In this document: positions 57,560-64,000 of the stretch, one piece after another
Layout of the letters: the number at the start of each line of letters is the position of its first letter
Numbering within the stretch: position 1 is the stretch's first letter
From: Rhodococcus globerulus NBRC 14531
GTDB taxonomy: Bacteria > Actinomycetota > Actinomycetes > Mycobacteriales > Mycobacteriaceae
Direction of reading: 5' to 3'
DNA: 64,000 bases
Assembly: GCF_001894805.1 (NCBI RefSeq)
Contig: NZ_BCWX01000002.1
Location: 124,001 to 188,000 of the forward strand
Position numbers and translations under genes: made by a program
Notes under the pieces: model-generated
Database searches by the model: none
What the model was told of the DNA's origin: nothing
What the model saw: only the letters and a program-made list of their open reading frames with translations

Positions 57560-57808
57560 ATGAGCGTGGAGCGAATTGCGGGTTGGTGGGACGGCGTGGA
57601 GCTGTGGATTGCCGGCCTTCCCTTCATCCCACAGGTCGTGTTGGTCCTTGCCGTTGTTGTTCCACTGTGTGCCGGCATCGCGATCGGTCTGGATCGTGGA
57701 TTGTCAGCAGTGTTGTCGTCGCCGGTCTTCGAGTGGCTACGACGCACCCCAGCGGCAATCTCCGAGAAAACCCCCGAGAAATCTTTCAGAGAAGTCGAGG
57801 AAAACTGA
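57560..57808 (+). CDS. Small single-pass membrane protein (Rv2401A-like)
   Basis: 82 aa from ATG 57560. One hydrophobic helix about 22-43 (IPQVVLVLAVVVPLCAGIAIG), then a charged tail (EKTPEKSFREVEEN). Position between the trehalase and sulfate-uptake genes matches Rv2401A; no known function. The stop overlaps the next tiny ORF as TGATG. Confidence 0.7.
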   Translation: MSVERIAGWWDGVELWIAGLPFIPQVVLVLAVVVPLCAGIAIGLDRGLSAVLSSPVFEWLRRTPAAISEKTPEKSFREVEEN

Positions 57809-57885
57809 TGCCCCGCTCACGGGTCACTCTTGCACTGATCGCCCTGATCCTTCTTTGTATCGTGGCGTGGCTTCTCACTCGTTAG
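57808..57885 (+). CDS. Putative 25-aa membrane peptide
   Basis: ATG 57808 overlaps the previous stop (TGATG). 25 aa, basic MPRSR start, a 16-residue hydrophobic stretch (VTLALIALILLCIVAWLL) and TR end. Coupled reinitiation is likely. It could be a real micropeptide or a chance ORF; conservation is needed to decide. Confidence 0.4.
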   Translation: MPRSRVTLALIALILLCIVAWLLTR

Positions 57886-57893
57886 AGATTCGA

Positions 57894-57923
57894 TTCGAGA
57901 CCGCCGGAATGCTCTGCTAGAGT
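57894..57923 (+). promoter_or_regulatory. Promoter of the cysteine leader and sulfate operon
   Basis: TTCGAG (57894-57899) and TAGAGT (57918-57923), spacer 18 bp. The leader GTG (57931) begins eight bases after the -10, where transcription would start, giving a leaderless mRNA. Confidence 0.5.
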
Positions 57924-57930
57924 CCTCGAC

Positions 57931-58020
57931 GTGTCCGAAGCAGCAGCTCCCCAGATCCGCCACCAGTTGGCGTTGATCGCTGTCGGCATGCTTGACGTCG
58001 CTGACGTCGCCTGTTGTTGA
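57931..58020 (+). CDS. Leader peptide ending Cys-Cys (cysteine-responsive attenuator candidate)
   Basis: 29 codons, GTG to TGA, beginning MSEAAAPQIRHQLALIA and ending DVADVACC. The last two sense codons are TGT TGT. It lies in the 339-bp gap before the sulfate-binding protein gene. Leaderless short ORFs with a run of Cys codons act as cysteine-responsive attenuators ahead of sulfur genes in mycobacteria; here slow translation at the Cys codons would expose or hide downstream structure. Too short to show by codon statistics alone. Confidence 0.7.
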   Translation: MSEAAAPQIRHQLALIAVGMLDVADVACC

Positions 58021-58224
58021 TTTCCCTGTAGTTCGAATTCCTCGGTGGCGCACGTGCGCCCCGCTCGAACTCTTCTGCGCGTAGTTCGCGCCCCCCGACC
58101 ATGGGCATCTTAAAGCCCCGTCGGCTCTTCATGTCCGAACATTCCGATGGATTCAGCCCCAGAGGTCTCGGACTTTCACGCTGTGTCAGCCCTTTTCTGT
58201 CAGCCCTCTCGGAAGGTATCTGCA
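58021..58224 (+). promoter_or_regulatory. Structured leader region after the Cys-Cys ORF
   Basis: A hairpin with outer arms AGTTCGA (58030-58036) and TCGAACT (58065-58071) and an inner GGCGCAC/GTGCGCC stem (58047-58060) begins ten bases past the leader stop. The word GTAGTTCG is repeated at 58081-58088, inside a small GCGCG/CGCGC hairpin, so TCGAACT could pair with either copy. The sulfate gene Shine-Dalgarno (GGAAGG) sits near 58211-58216. Confidence 0.45.
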
Positions 58225-59256
58225 ATGAAACGCCGTTCCCGCACACTCCTCACTGCTATCGCGACCATGGGGGCCGTGGTACTCACAGCGTGCAGCGGTG
58301 GCTCGAGCGATACCGTCGGCGCCGATACGGTTGCCAGCGACGGTAGCGCCGGCACGATCAACCTGTTTGCCTACGCGGTCCCGAAGCCCGGCTTCGACAA
58401 GCTGATTCCCGCATTCCAGGCGACGGAAGACGGCAAGAACGTTGCGTTCAACCCGTCGTACGGCGCCTCGGGCGACCAGTCGCGCAAGGTGAAGGACGGC
58501 GCGGAAGCCGACTTCGTCAACTTCTCCGTCGAGCCCGACATCACTCGCCTCGTCGACGCGGGCCTGGTGGACAAGAACTGGAATCAGGACGCCTACAACG
58601 GAATTCCGTTCGGATCGGTTGTCACCATCGTGACGCGTCCCGGAAACCCGAAGGGCATCAAGGACTGGGACGACCTGCTCCAGCCCGGCCTCGAGGTTGT
58701 CACCCCGAACCCGTTCAGTTCGGGCTCGGCCAAGTGGAACCTGTTGGCGCCGTACGCGGCAAAGAGTGACGGCGGCAAGAACCCGCAGGCCGGCCTCGAC
58801 TACATCACCGCGCTCGTCAACGATCACGTCAAGATCCAGCCGAAGTCGGGCCGCGAAGCATCGGAAGCCTTCTTGCAGGGCAGCGGCGACGTTCTGATCA
58901 GCTACGAGAACGAAGCACTGTTCATCGAGGGCAACGGAGATCCGGTCGAGCACGTCACCCCGCCGACGACGTTCAAGATCGAGAATCCGGTCGCTGTGCT
59001 GTCGAACAGCAAGGTTCTGGAGCAGGCAACGGCGTTCAAGGATTACCTCTACACCACCGAAGGCCAGAAGCTGTGGGCCGAAGCAGGATTCCGCCCGGTT
59101 GATCCCGCGGTTGCCGCCGAGTTCACCGACAAGTTCCCGGAGCCCACGAAGCTGTGGACCATCACGGATCTGGGTGGCTGGAAGACCGTCGACTCCACAC
59201 TGTTCACCAAGGATACCGGTTCCATCGCCGTAATCTACGACAACGCAACCAAGTAA
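58225..59256 (+). CDS. subI: Sulfate-binding lipoprotein of ABC importer
   Basis: 343 aa. Lipoprotein signal MKRRSRTLLTAIATMGAVVLTAC (lipobox LTAC), then the sulfate/thiosulfate-binding family body: INLFAYAVPKPGFDKLIPAF, FNPSYGASGDQSRKVKDGAEADFVNFSVEPDITRLVDAGLV, VVTPNPFSSGSAKWNLLAPYA. Captures sulfate or thiosulfate outside the membrane for CysTWA. ATG 58225 is chosen for the lipoprotein signal; the longer frame start at 58147 is not. First gene of the operon with permeases 8 bp downstream. Confidence 0.94.
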   Translation: MKRRSRTLLTAIATMGAVVLTACSGGSSDTVGADTVASDGSAGTINLFAYAVPKPGFDKLIPAFQATEDGKNVAFNPSYGASGDQSRKVKDGAEADFVNFSVEPDITRLVDAGLVDKNWNQDAYNGIPFGSVVTIVTRPGNPKGIKDWDDLLQPGLEVVTPNPFSSGSAKWNLLAPYAAKSDGGKNPQAGLDYITALVNDHVKIQPKSGREASEAFLQGSGDVLISYENEALFIEGNGDPVEHVTPPTTFKIENPVAVLSNSKVLEQATAFKDYLYTTEGQKLWAEAGFRPVDPAVAAEFTDKFPEPTKLWTITDLGGWKTVDSTLFTKDTGSIAVIYDNATK

Positions 59257-59263
59257 GACTGCC

Positions 59264-60109
59264 GTGACCGACACCATTGAACGCACACCCGTGACCCGCA
59301 AACCCAAACTCGCGCGGGTCACGGGAAGCGTCGGGCCACTCGGCATCGGCGTGGCCACACTCTGGCTTTCCATCATCGTCCTGCTGCCGCTCGCGGCGCT
59401 GACCGTCACCGCTTTCGACGACGGTATCGCCGGGTTCTGGGACGCCATCACCGCACCGGTCGCGCTGGCGTCGTTGCGGGTGACGCTGTTCGCCTCGATC
59501 GTCGTGGCGTTGATCAACGTCGTGATGGGCACGATCATCGCGTGGGTGCTTGTGCGAGACGAGTTCCCGGGCAAGCGAATTGTGAACGCGATGATCGACC
59601 TGCCGTTTGCGTTGCCGACCATCGTGGCGTCGATTGTTCTGCTGTCGCTGTACGGGCCGCAGTCACCGATCGACATTCACCTCAACGCAACCCAGCCCGG
59701 CCTGATCGTCGCGCTGGCATTCGTGACTCTGCCGTTTGTGGTGCGTTCGGTGCAGCCGGTTCTGATGGAGGTCGATCGTGAAGTCGAGGAAGCGGCAGCA
59801 TCTTTGGGTGCGTCCAACTGGACGATCTTCCGTTCCGTTGTGTTGCCGACGCTGGCTCCTGCCGTGATTTCAGGAGCCGGCCTGGCGTTTGCGCGAGCGA
59901 TCGGTGAGTACGGTTCGGTGGTTCTCATCGGCGGCAACATTCCGCGCGTGACGCAGGTGACGTCGCAGTACATTCAGCAGCAGATCGAAATCGATCGTCC
60001 GACCAATGCTGCTGCGGTGTCGGTGGCCTTGCTGCTCATCGCGTTCGTGACGCTGTTCGTGCTGCGTCTCTTCTCTTCTCGGGGTCAACGACGTGAGGAA
60101 CGCGGCTGA
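59264..60109 (+). CDS. cysT: Sulfate ABC transporter permease CysT
   Basis: 281 aa with six membrane segments. The EAA loop for ATPase contact is EVDREVEEAAASLGASNWTIFRSVVLPTLAPAVISGAGLAFARAIGEYGSVVLIGGN near residues 167-225, and the opening ALTVTAFDDGIAGFWDAITAPVALASLRVTL is CysT-like. Start GTG 59264 lies 7 bp after the binding-protein gene. The stop overlaps the cysW start by one base. Confidence 0.95.
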   Translation: MTDTIERTPVTRKPKLARVTGSVGPLGIGVATLWLSIIVLLPLAALTVTAFDDGIAGFWDAITAPVALASLRVTLFASIVVALINVVMGTIIAWVLVRDEFPGKRIVNAMIDLPFALPTIVASIVLLSLYGPQSPIDIHLNATQPGLIVALAFVTLPFVVRSVQPVLMEVDREVEEAAASLGASNWTIFRSVVLPTLAPAVISGAGLAFARAIGEYGSVVLIGGNIPRVTQVTSQYIQQQIEIDRPTNAAAVSVALLLIAFVTLFVLRLFSSRGQRREERG

Positions 60110-60915
60110 TGAACATTTCCACGAAATCGCGGATCGGACTGCGGTCCGTCGCGCTCCTGTACCTGTTCGTTCTTCTTGTGGTGCCGATCGGTGTGATCTT
60201 GACGCGTACGTTCGAGAACGGGATCGGCGCGTTCATCGACTCGATCACGACGCCTGCGGCGATTTCGGCACTGAATCTGTCGCTGCTCATCGTGGTGATC
60301 GTGGTACCGATCAACGTGATCTTCGGAATTGTCACCGCACTTGCCTTGGTGCGCGGGCGTTTTCCCGGTCGCGGTGTTTTGCAGTCCGTCGTCGACCTGC
60401 CGTTTGCGGTCTCGCCTGTTGTGGTCGGTGTGTCGCTGATCCTGCTGTGGGGCGCAAACGGATGGTTCGGCGGAATCGAGTCCTTGGGATTCAAGGTGAT
60501 CTTCGGATTGCCTGGCATGGTGCTCGCAACCATCTTCGTCACGTTGCCGTTTGTCGTCCGCGAGGTCGAACCCGTCCTGCACGAGATCGGTGACGAGCAG
60601 GAGCAGGCCGCGGCGACGCTGGGGGCTTCGGGGTGGCAGACGTTCTGGCGCATCACGTTGCCCGCGATTCGGTGGGGCTTGACCTATGGAATCGTGTTGA
60701 CCGTTGCCCGCTCTCTCGGTGAATTCGGGGCTGTCATCATGGTGTCGTCGGGCTTCCCAGGGGTATCCCAGACGTTGACCTTGCTCGTGCATTCGCGATA
60801 CATCGACGATCACAACACCTTTGGTGCGTATTCGGCAGCTACTCTGCTGATGGGCATCGCCATCATTGTCCTGTTGCTGATGACGCTGCTGGACCGCAAG
60901 AGGAGCAACACATGA
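60109..60915 (+). CDS. cysW: Sulfate ABC transporter permease CysW
   Basis: 268 aa with six membrane segments. EAA loop [58 protein letters not shown] is CysW-like. ATG 60109 overlaps the cysT stop (TGATG), and its own stop overlaps the cysA start (ATGA). Pairs with CysT to form the sulfate channel. Confidence 0.95.
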   Translation: MNISTKSRIGLRSVALLYLFVLLVVPIGVILTRTFENGIGAFIDSITTPAAISALNLSLLIVVIVVPINVIFGIVTALALVRGRFPGRGVLQSVVDLPFAVSPVVVGVSLILLWGANGWFGGIESLGFKVIFGLPGMVLATIFVTLPFVVREVEPVLHEIGDEQEQAAATLGASGWQTFWRITLPAIRWGLTYGIVLTVARSLGEFGAVIMVSSGFPGVSQTLTLLVHSRYIDDHNTFGAYSAATLLMGIAIIVLLLMTLLDRKRSNT

Positions 60916-61949
60916 TCACTGTGACCGGGGCGCGTAAGAACTACGGTGACTTCGCGGCGCTCGACGACGTGTCCGTCAACATCCCGTCCGGTTCCCTGAC
61001 CGCACTGCTCGGGCCGAGTGGCTCCGGCAAGTCGACGCTATTGCGGTCGATCGCGGGTCTCGAGCAACTCGATTCCGGCACCATCACGATTGCGGGAAAG
61101 GACGTCACCGGCGTCTCCCCGCAGAAGCGTGACATCGGGTTCGTGTTCCAGCATTACGCCGCGTTCAAGCACATGACGGTTCGCGACAACGTCGCGTTCG
61201 GTCTCAAGATCCGTAAGCGTCCGAAGCCGGAGATCGAGAAGAAAGTCAACGAACTTCTGGAGATCGTCGGCCTCGACGGCTTCCAGCATCGTTATCCGGC
61301 ACAGCTGTCCGGTGGTCAGCGTCAGCGGATGGCATTGGCGCGTGCCCTTGCCGTCGATCCGCAGGTGCTGCTGCTCGACGAGCCTTTTGGCGCGCTGGAC
61401 GCGAAAGTTCGCGCAGACCTGCGCACCTGGCTCCGCCGGTTGCACGACGAAGTGCATGTCACGACGGTTCTGGTCACCCACGACCAGGAGGAAGCCCTCG
61501 ATGTCGCGGATCGTATCGCTGTGCTGAACAAGGGACGGATCGAGCAGATCGGTGAACCTGCCGACCTCTACGACCGCCCGGCCAACGATTTTGTGATGTC
61601 CTTCCTCGGATCTGTCGCCAAGCTCAACGGCCAGTTGGTGCGCCCGCACGACATCCGGCTCGGCCGCGACCCCAGCATGGCTCTCGCTCAGGAAGCCGGA
61701 ACCGCAGAATCGCTCGGCGTCACCCGGGCGACGGTCGAACGTGTGGTGTACCTGGGCTTCGAGGTTCGTGTGGACCTGCGCAACGAAGCGACGGGGGAGC
61801 TGTTCTCAGCTCAGGTCACGCGCGGAGACAGTGCTGCTCTGCATTTGGAAGCCGGCGAGACGGTGTACGCCCGTGCGACTCGGGTTCCGGACCTTCCGGA
61901 AGAGCCGGTGGACTCTCCGACGGTTGTGAGCCTCGTAGGCCAGGTGTGA
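60912..61949 (+). CDS. cysA: Sulfate ABC transporter ATPase CysA
   Basis: 345 aa. Walker [21 protein letters not shown] near residue 34, Q-loop [14 protein letters not shown], signature [19 protein letters not shown] near 129, Walker [18 protein letters not shown]-loop [15 protein letters not shown]. The C-terminal TOBE region runs about 240-345. Drives sulfate/thiosulfate import, feeding the assimilatory pathway that shares siroheme chemistry with nitrate/nitrite reduction. Nine bp separate its stop from the convergent stress-protein gene. Confidence 0.96.
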   Translation: MITVTGARKNYGDFAALDDVSVNIPSGSLTALLGPSGSGKSTLLRSIAGLEQLDSGTITIAGKDVTGVSPQKRDIGFVFQHYAAFKHMTVRDNVAFGLKIRKRPKPEIEKKVNELLEIVGLDGFQHRYPAQLSGGQRQRMALARALAVDPQVLLLDEPFGALDAKVRADLRTWLRRLHDEVHVTTVLVTHDQEEALDVADRIAVLNKGRIEQIGEPADLYDRPANDFVMSFLGSVAKLNGQLVRPHDIRLGRDPSMALAQEAGTAESLGVTRATVERVVYLGFEVRVDLRNEATGELFSAQVTRGDSAALHLEAGETVYARATRVPDLPEEPVDSPTVVSLVGQV

Positions 61950-61958
61950 CGCGGTTTC

Positions 61959-62855
61959 TCACCCCTCGCGGCACACCATCACCGGGCACTGGGCGTGGTG
62001 AATGAGGCTCTGACTGGTGGATCCCACGATCGAGGCCATGAACGGGCTTCGACCGTGGCTTCCCACGACAACAAGTTGAGCCTCGGCTGAATGTTCGAGA
62101 AGCGCCTTCATCGGTCCACTTCTCTGCACGCTGCGAGTGACCTCGACCTCGGGGTACTTCTCGGTCCAGCCGGCGAGGCATTCGGAGAGCAGCGCGTTCT
62201 CGTGCTCCTCGTACGGACCCCAATCGGTGAACCGCCGCGCTTCGGAGTAGCCCCCGAGCGAGGCGTGTTCGTTCCAGGTGTGGACGGCAACGAGGGGCAC
62301 ACCGAGAAACGCCGCAAACTCGAAGGCGTGGCCGGTGGCGAGTTCGCTGAGTTTGCTGCCGTCGATACCGACGACGATGGGCCTGGTGTCGGTGTTGGCG
62401 TGATCGCCGCTGCCGCGGAAGACGGTCACCGGGCAATGGGCGCGGTTCACCACTCTGATCGTGTCGGATCCCAGAAACACCGACTGCATCTCGGTGGTTC
62501 CGGCTTGTCCGAGTGAGAGGATTCGTGCGGTTTTCGAGAGTTCGACGAGCGCTGCCGCCGTGGTACCGGAGACGAATACACGCTCGATGGTGACGTCGGT
62601 GTGGTCGTCACGAATGGCGTTCTCGGCCTCCTCGACCAACTTCGCACCTTCGATACGGACGTGACGATCGAACATCTCTTCGTCGGTCACGGCGCCGCCT
62701 TCGCTGAAATCCGGTTGTCCGCGCAGCACATGTGTCAGGCGCAGCGGTTCGTCGAATTTCCGGGCCGCAGACGCCGCCCATCGCGCAGCGTTCACCGCGC
62801 CGGGGGAGCCGTCGATTCCGGCCACGATTCCGTGTCGAACAGATGCACTGGTCAT
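61959..62855 (-). CDS. Universal stress protein with two UspA domains
   Basis: 298 aa, two tandem USP domains. First: HGIVAGIDGSPGAVNAARWAASAARK with ATP-binding LSLGQAGTTEMQSVFLGSDTIRVVNRAHCPVTVFRG. Second: RPIVVGIDGSKLSELATGHAFEFAAFLGVPLVAVHTW with LVVVGSHGRSPFMASIVGSTSQSLIHHAQCPVMV. The G-2x-G-9x-G(S/T) ATP motifs are present in both, so nucleotide binding is likely. Tandem USPs are common in mycobacteria and respond to hypoxia and starvation. Confidence 0.93.
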   Translation of the reverse strand: MTSASVRHGIVAGIDGSPGAVNAARWAASAARKFDEPLRLTHVLRGQPDFSEGGAVTDEEMFDRHVRIEGAKLVEEAENAIRDDHTDVTIERVFVSGTTAAALVELSKTARILSLGQAGTTEMQSVFLGSDTIRVVNRAHCPVTVFRGSGDHANTDTRPIVVGIDGSKLSELATGHAFEFAAFLGVPLVAVHTWNEHASLGGYSEARRFTDWGPYEEHENALLSECLAGWTEKYPEVEVTRSVQRSGPMKALLEHSAEAQLVVVGSHGRSPFMASIVGSTSQSLIHHAQCPVMVCREG

Positions 62856-62909
62856 GGGAGTCTCCTCGCGTCGCCTCCTTCCAGTGTGTCCCTGCTCGCC
62901 TCGGGTTCG

Positions 62910-63695
62910 CTACACGGAAGCCTTTGCCCGCCGGGCAAGCACGTCGGTGGAGACCGAGGGCAGTGATCGACGTGGCCGCAATGACAGCAGGGCAGTGATG
63001 AATCCGTTACCGAGAAGTGTCATGTCGACGTTTTTCAGAACGGTTCTGCGCATCAGGGCGAGGATCGCTGCGACGCCTGTGACGGCCATCCACATGGGAA
63101 GCGGGTAGAGCGTGAGACGTTCACCGAGTCCGAAGGTGAGGGTTCGGCCGAGGAGAAGGACAGCACCGACGAGTCCTGTTGCCGCGCAAAGGCCTGACCA
63201 CACTGCGATCCACCGCTGGTGGTTCCAGAACGAGACGGTGAGAAGCACGAGGACGGCGTGGCGGGCGACAAATCCGGGCAGGACAGCAGTCCAGTGGACG
63301 AAGGTTCCGTCGTTGGCGGGGAACATTCCGGTGGCAGCGGTACTCAAGGCCACGACGACTGCCAGTCCCAGTATCCATTTCTTCGTGCGACCGTCCGGAA
63401 TGTACTTGTGCAGCAACGCTGCTCCGAGAATGGTGAGTGCGCCGAGGATCATGAACGCGGCATTCATCACGTCGTGTAGCGGTGAACACGAATCGGTGCT
63501 GCAGGTTGTGACGCCCAGCGAACTGATGGAATCACGCGCAAAACTGTAGGGAGTCTTCCAGGCGCCGGCTGTGAGGATCTCGACCAGTAGATACAGGACG
63601 GACAGGACCCAGGCGACGCCGGCGGTGCCGAGACGGAAATTGTGAGTGATCGTCTTGCTCCCAACTGGTTGGTGGAACCAACAGTACGGTAACAA
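62910..63695 (-). CDS. DUF998 family membrane protein
   Basis: About 261 aa. Six or seven hydrophobic helices, with the DUF998 features SISSLGVTTCSTDSCSPLHDVMNAAFMILGALTILGAALL and ATGMFPANDGTFVHWTAVLPGFVARHAVLVL. Function unknown. The start is uncertain: the longest frame begins with TTG 63695, and no ATG/GTG lies before the first helix. A GGGAG stands eight bases before an ATC codon at about 63650. Confidence 0.75.
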   Translation of the reverse strand: MLPYCWFHQPVGSKTITHNFRLGTAGVAWVLSVLYLLVEILTAGAWKTPYSFARDSISSLGVTTCSTDSCSPLHDVMNAAFMILGALTILGAALLHKYIPDGRTKKWILGLAVVVALSTAATGMFPANDGTFVHWTAVLPGFVARHAVLVLLTVSFWNHQRWIAVWSGLCAATGLVGAVLLLGRTLTFGLGERLTLYPLPMWMAVTGVAAILALMRRTVLKNVDMTLLGNGFITALLSLRPRRSLPSVSTDVLARRAKASV

Positions 63696-63719
63696 TCTGA
63701 TAACGGCCTGTGAAATTGC

Positions 63720-64000
63720 TCAGGCGGAGCGAATCAACCGGCCGGGAAGAGTTTCAGCAGCGGCGTTGTATCGGTCGATCATCGTCTCGATCAGCAGGGC
63801 GTGGGCACCGATGGTGTCTGCAAAAACCGTGCCGTCGAAAGCGGTAGTTGCGGCAGCACTGAGGCGATCGGTCAGAAGGCCGGGTGCAAGAAACCATGGC
63901 GCAACAACTATGCGGTTGGCGCCGCCTTCGCGGAGTGCGGAAATTGCGGCCCCCACGCTGGGCTGCGCCGAGGTGGCAAAACAGACTCGAACACCGGACC
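63720..64000 (-). CDS. Sirohydrochlorin chelatase-like protein (5' end outside window)
   Basis: Partial. The frame is open to the right edge, reading SGVRVCFATSAQPS just upstream of VGAAISALREGGANRIVVAPWFLAPGLLTDRLSAAA, the CbiX/SirB C-terminal half-repeat. It inserts iron or cobalt into sirohydrochlorin to make siroheme. Position near sulfate uptake and, in relatives, sulfite/nitrite reductase (Rv2393 region) fits siroheme supply. The metal-binding residues of the N-terminal half lie outside the window. Confidence 0.75.
   Translation of the reverse strand, partial: SGVRVCFATSAQPSVGAAISALREGGANRIVVAPWFLAPGLLTDRLSAAATTAFDGTVFADTIGAHALLIETMIDRYNAAAETLPGRLIRSA

Noticed and set aside
58186-59676. 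Minus-strand ORF across the sulfate-binding gene and part of cysT
   Set aside because: Shadow of the real operon; it would also cross the leader region.
1-64000. CRISPR arrays, insertion sequences, tRNA or rRNA genes
   Set aside because: No regularly spaced repeats, transposase or integrase gene, cloverleaf-like sequence or rRNA tract was found in the gaps.

Overview
The window looks like chromosomal DNA of a high-GC, mycolic-acid-type actinobacterium, most likely Rhodococcus (R. erythropolis/qingshengii type). The reasons are the codon usage, many GTG starts, protein sequences close to mycobacterial families, and a gene order that, from memory, follows the Mycobacterium tuberculosis Rv2448c-Rv2393 stretch (valS-folC-DUF4233-ndk-rne-rplU-rpmA-obg-proB ... 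proA-moxR-vwa-nadD-rsfS-gpgP-octT-degV-comEA-comEC-holA-rpsT ... lepA-trehalase-sulfate ABC). The genus call is inference; no rRNA or tRNA gene was seen.

Layout. 1-3.55 kb: end of a fused assimilatory nitrate reductase/flavoprotein reductase. 3.6-8.6 kb: valS, folC, a DUF4233 membrane protein and ndk. 9-16 kb: RNase E with a long structured leader, ribosomal proteins L21 and L27, Obg GTPase and ProB. 16-35.6 kb: an accessory block between proB and proA. It holds a sirtuin, a HelR/HelD-type RNA polymerase motor behind a rifamycin-associated element, an ectABC ectoine operon with a 2-hydroxyacid dehydrogenase, a RecQ helicase, ribokinase, an MHS-family transporter, a nucleobase-type deaminase, an ornithine-cyclodeaminase-like enzyme, a BMP-type ABC importer with a divergent GntR regulator, and an old yellow enzyme. 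35.7-47.5 kb: the conserved order resumes (ProA, MoxR/VWA pair, NAD and ribosome factors, methylglucose-polysaccharide genes, ComEA/ComEC, HolA, S20). 47.6-51.1 kb: a three-gene ATP-grasp/alpha-E/transglutaminase operon of unknown product. 51.2-57.9 kb: aquaporin, a PemK/MazF-fold protein, LepA, nitronate monooxygenase, GH15 trehalase and small membrane proteins. 57.9-62 kb: a sulfate ABC operon behind a short ORF ending in Cys-Cys. 62-64 kb: a universal stress protein, a DUF998 membrane protein and the end of a sirohydrochlorin chelatase-like gene.

Together the genes cover housekeeping (translation, RNA decay, replication), nitrogen and sulfur assimilation (nitrate reductase, sulfate import, siroheme chelatase), osmotic stress (ectoine, aquaporin, trehalase), antibiotic stress (HelR) and salvage uptake. 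The strongest regulatory finds, all read directly from sequence, are: (1) a leaderless 29-codon ORF ending Cys-Cys-stop ahead of the sulfate transporter, followed by competing hairpins; (2) a 17/19 match to the rifamycin-associated element, plus a perfect 15-bp hairpin, ahead of helR; (3) a 22-bp near-perfect palindrome between the GntR gene and its divergent transporter operon; (4) an exact TGTGA-N6-TCACA site ahead of ectA; (5) two DnaA-box-like nonamers ahead of comEA-comEC-holA; and (6) a perfect 17-bp hairpin spanning the stop codon of the nitronate monooxygenase gene.
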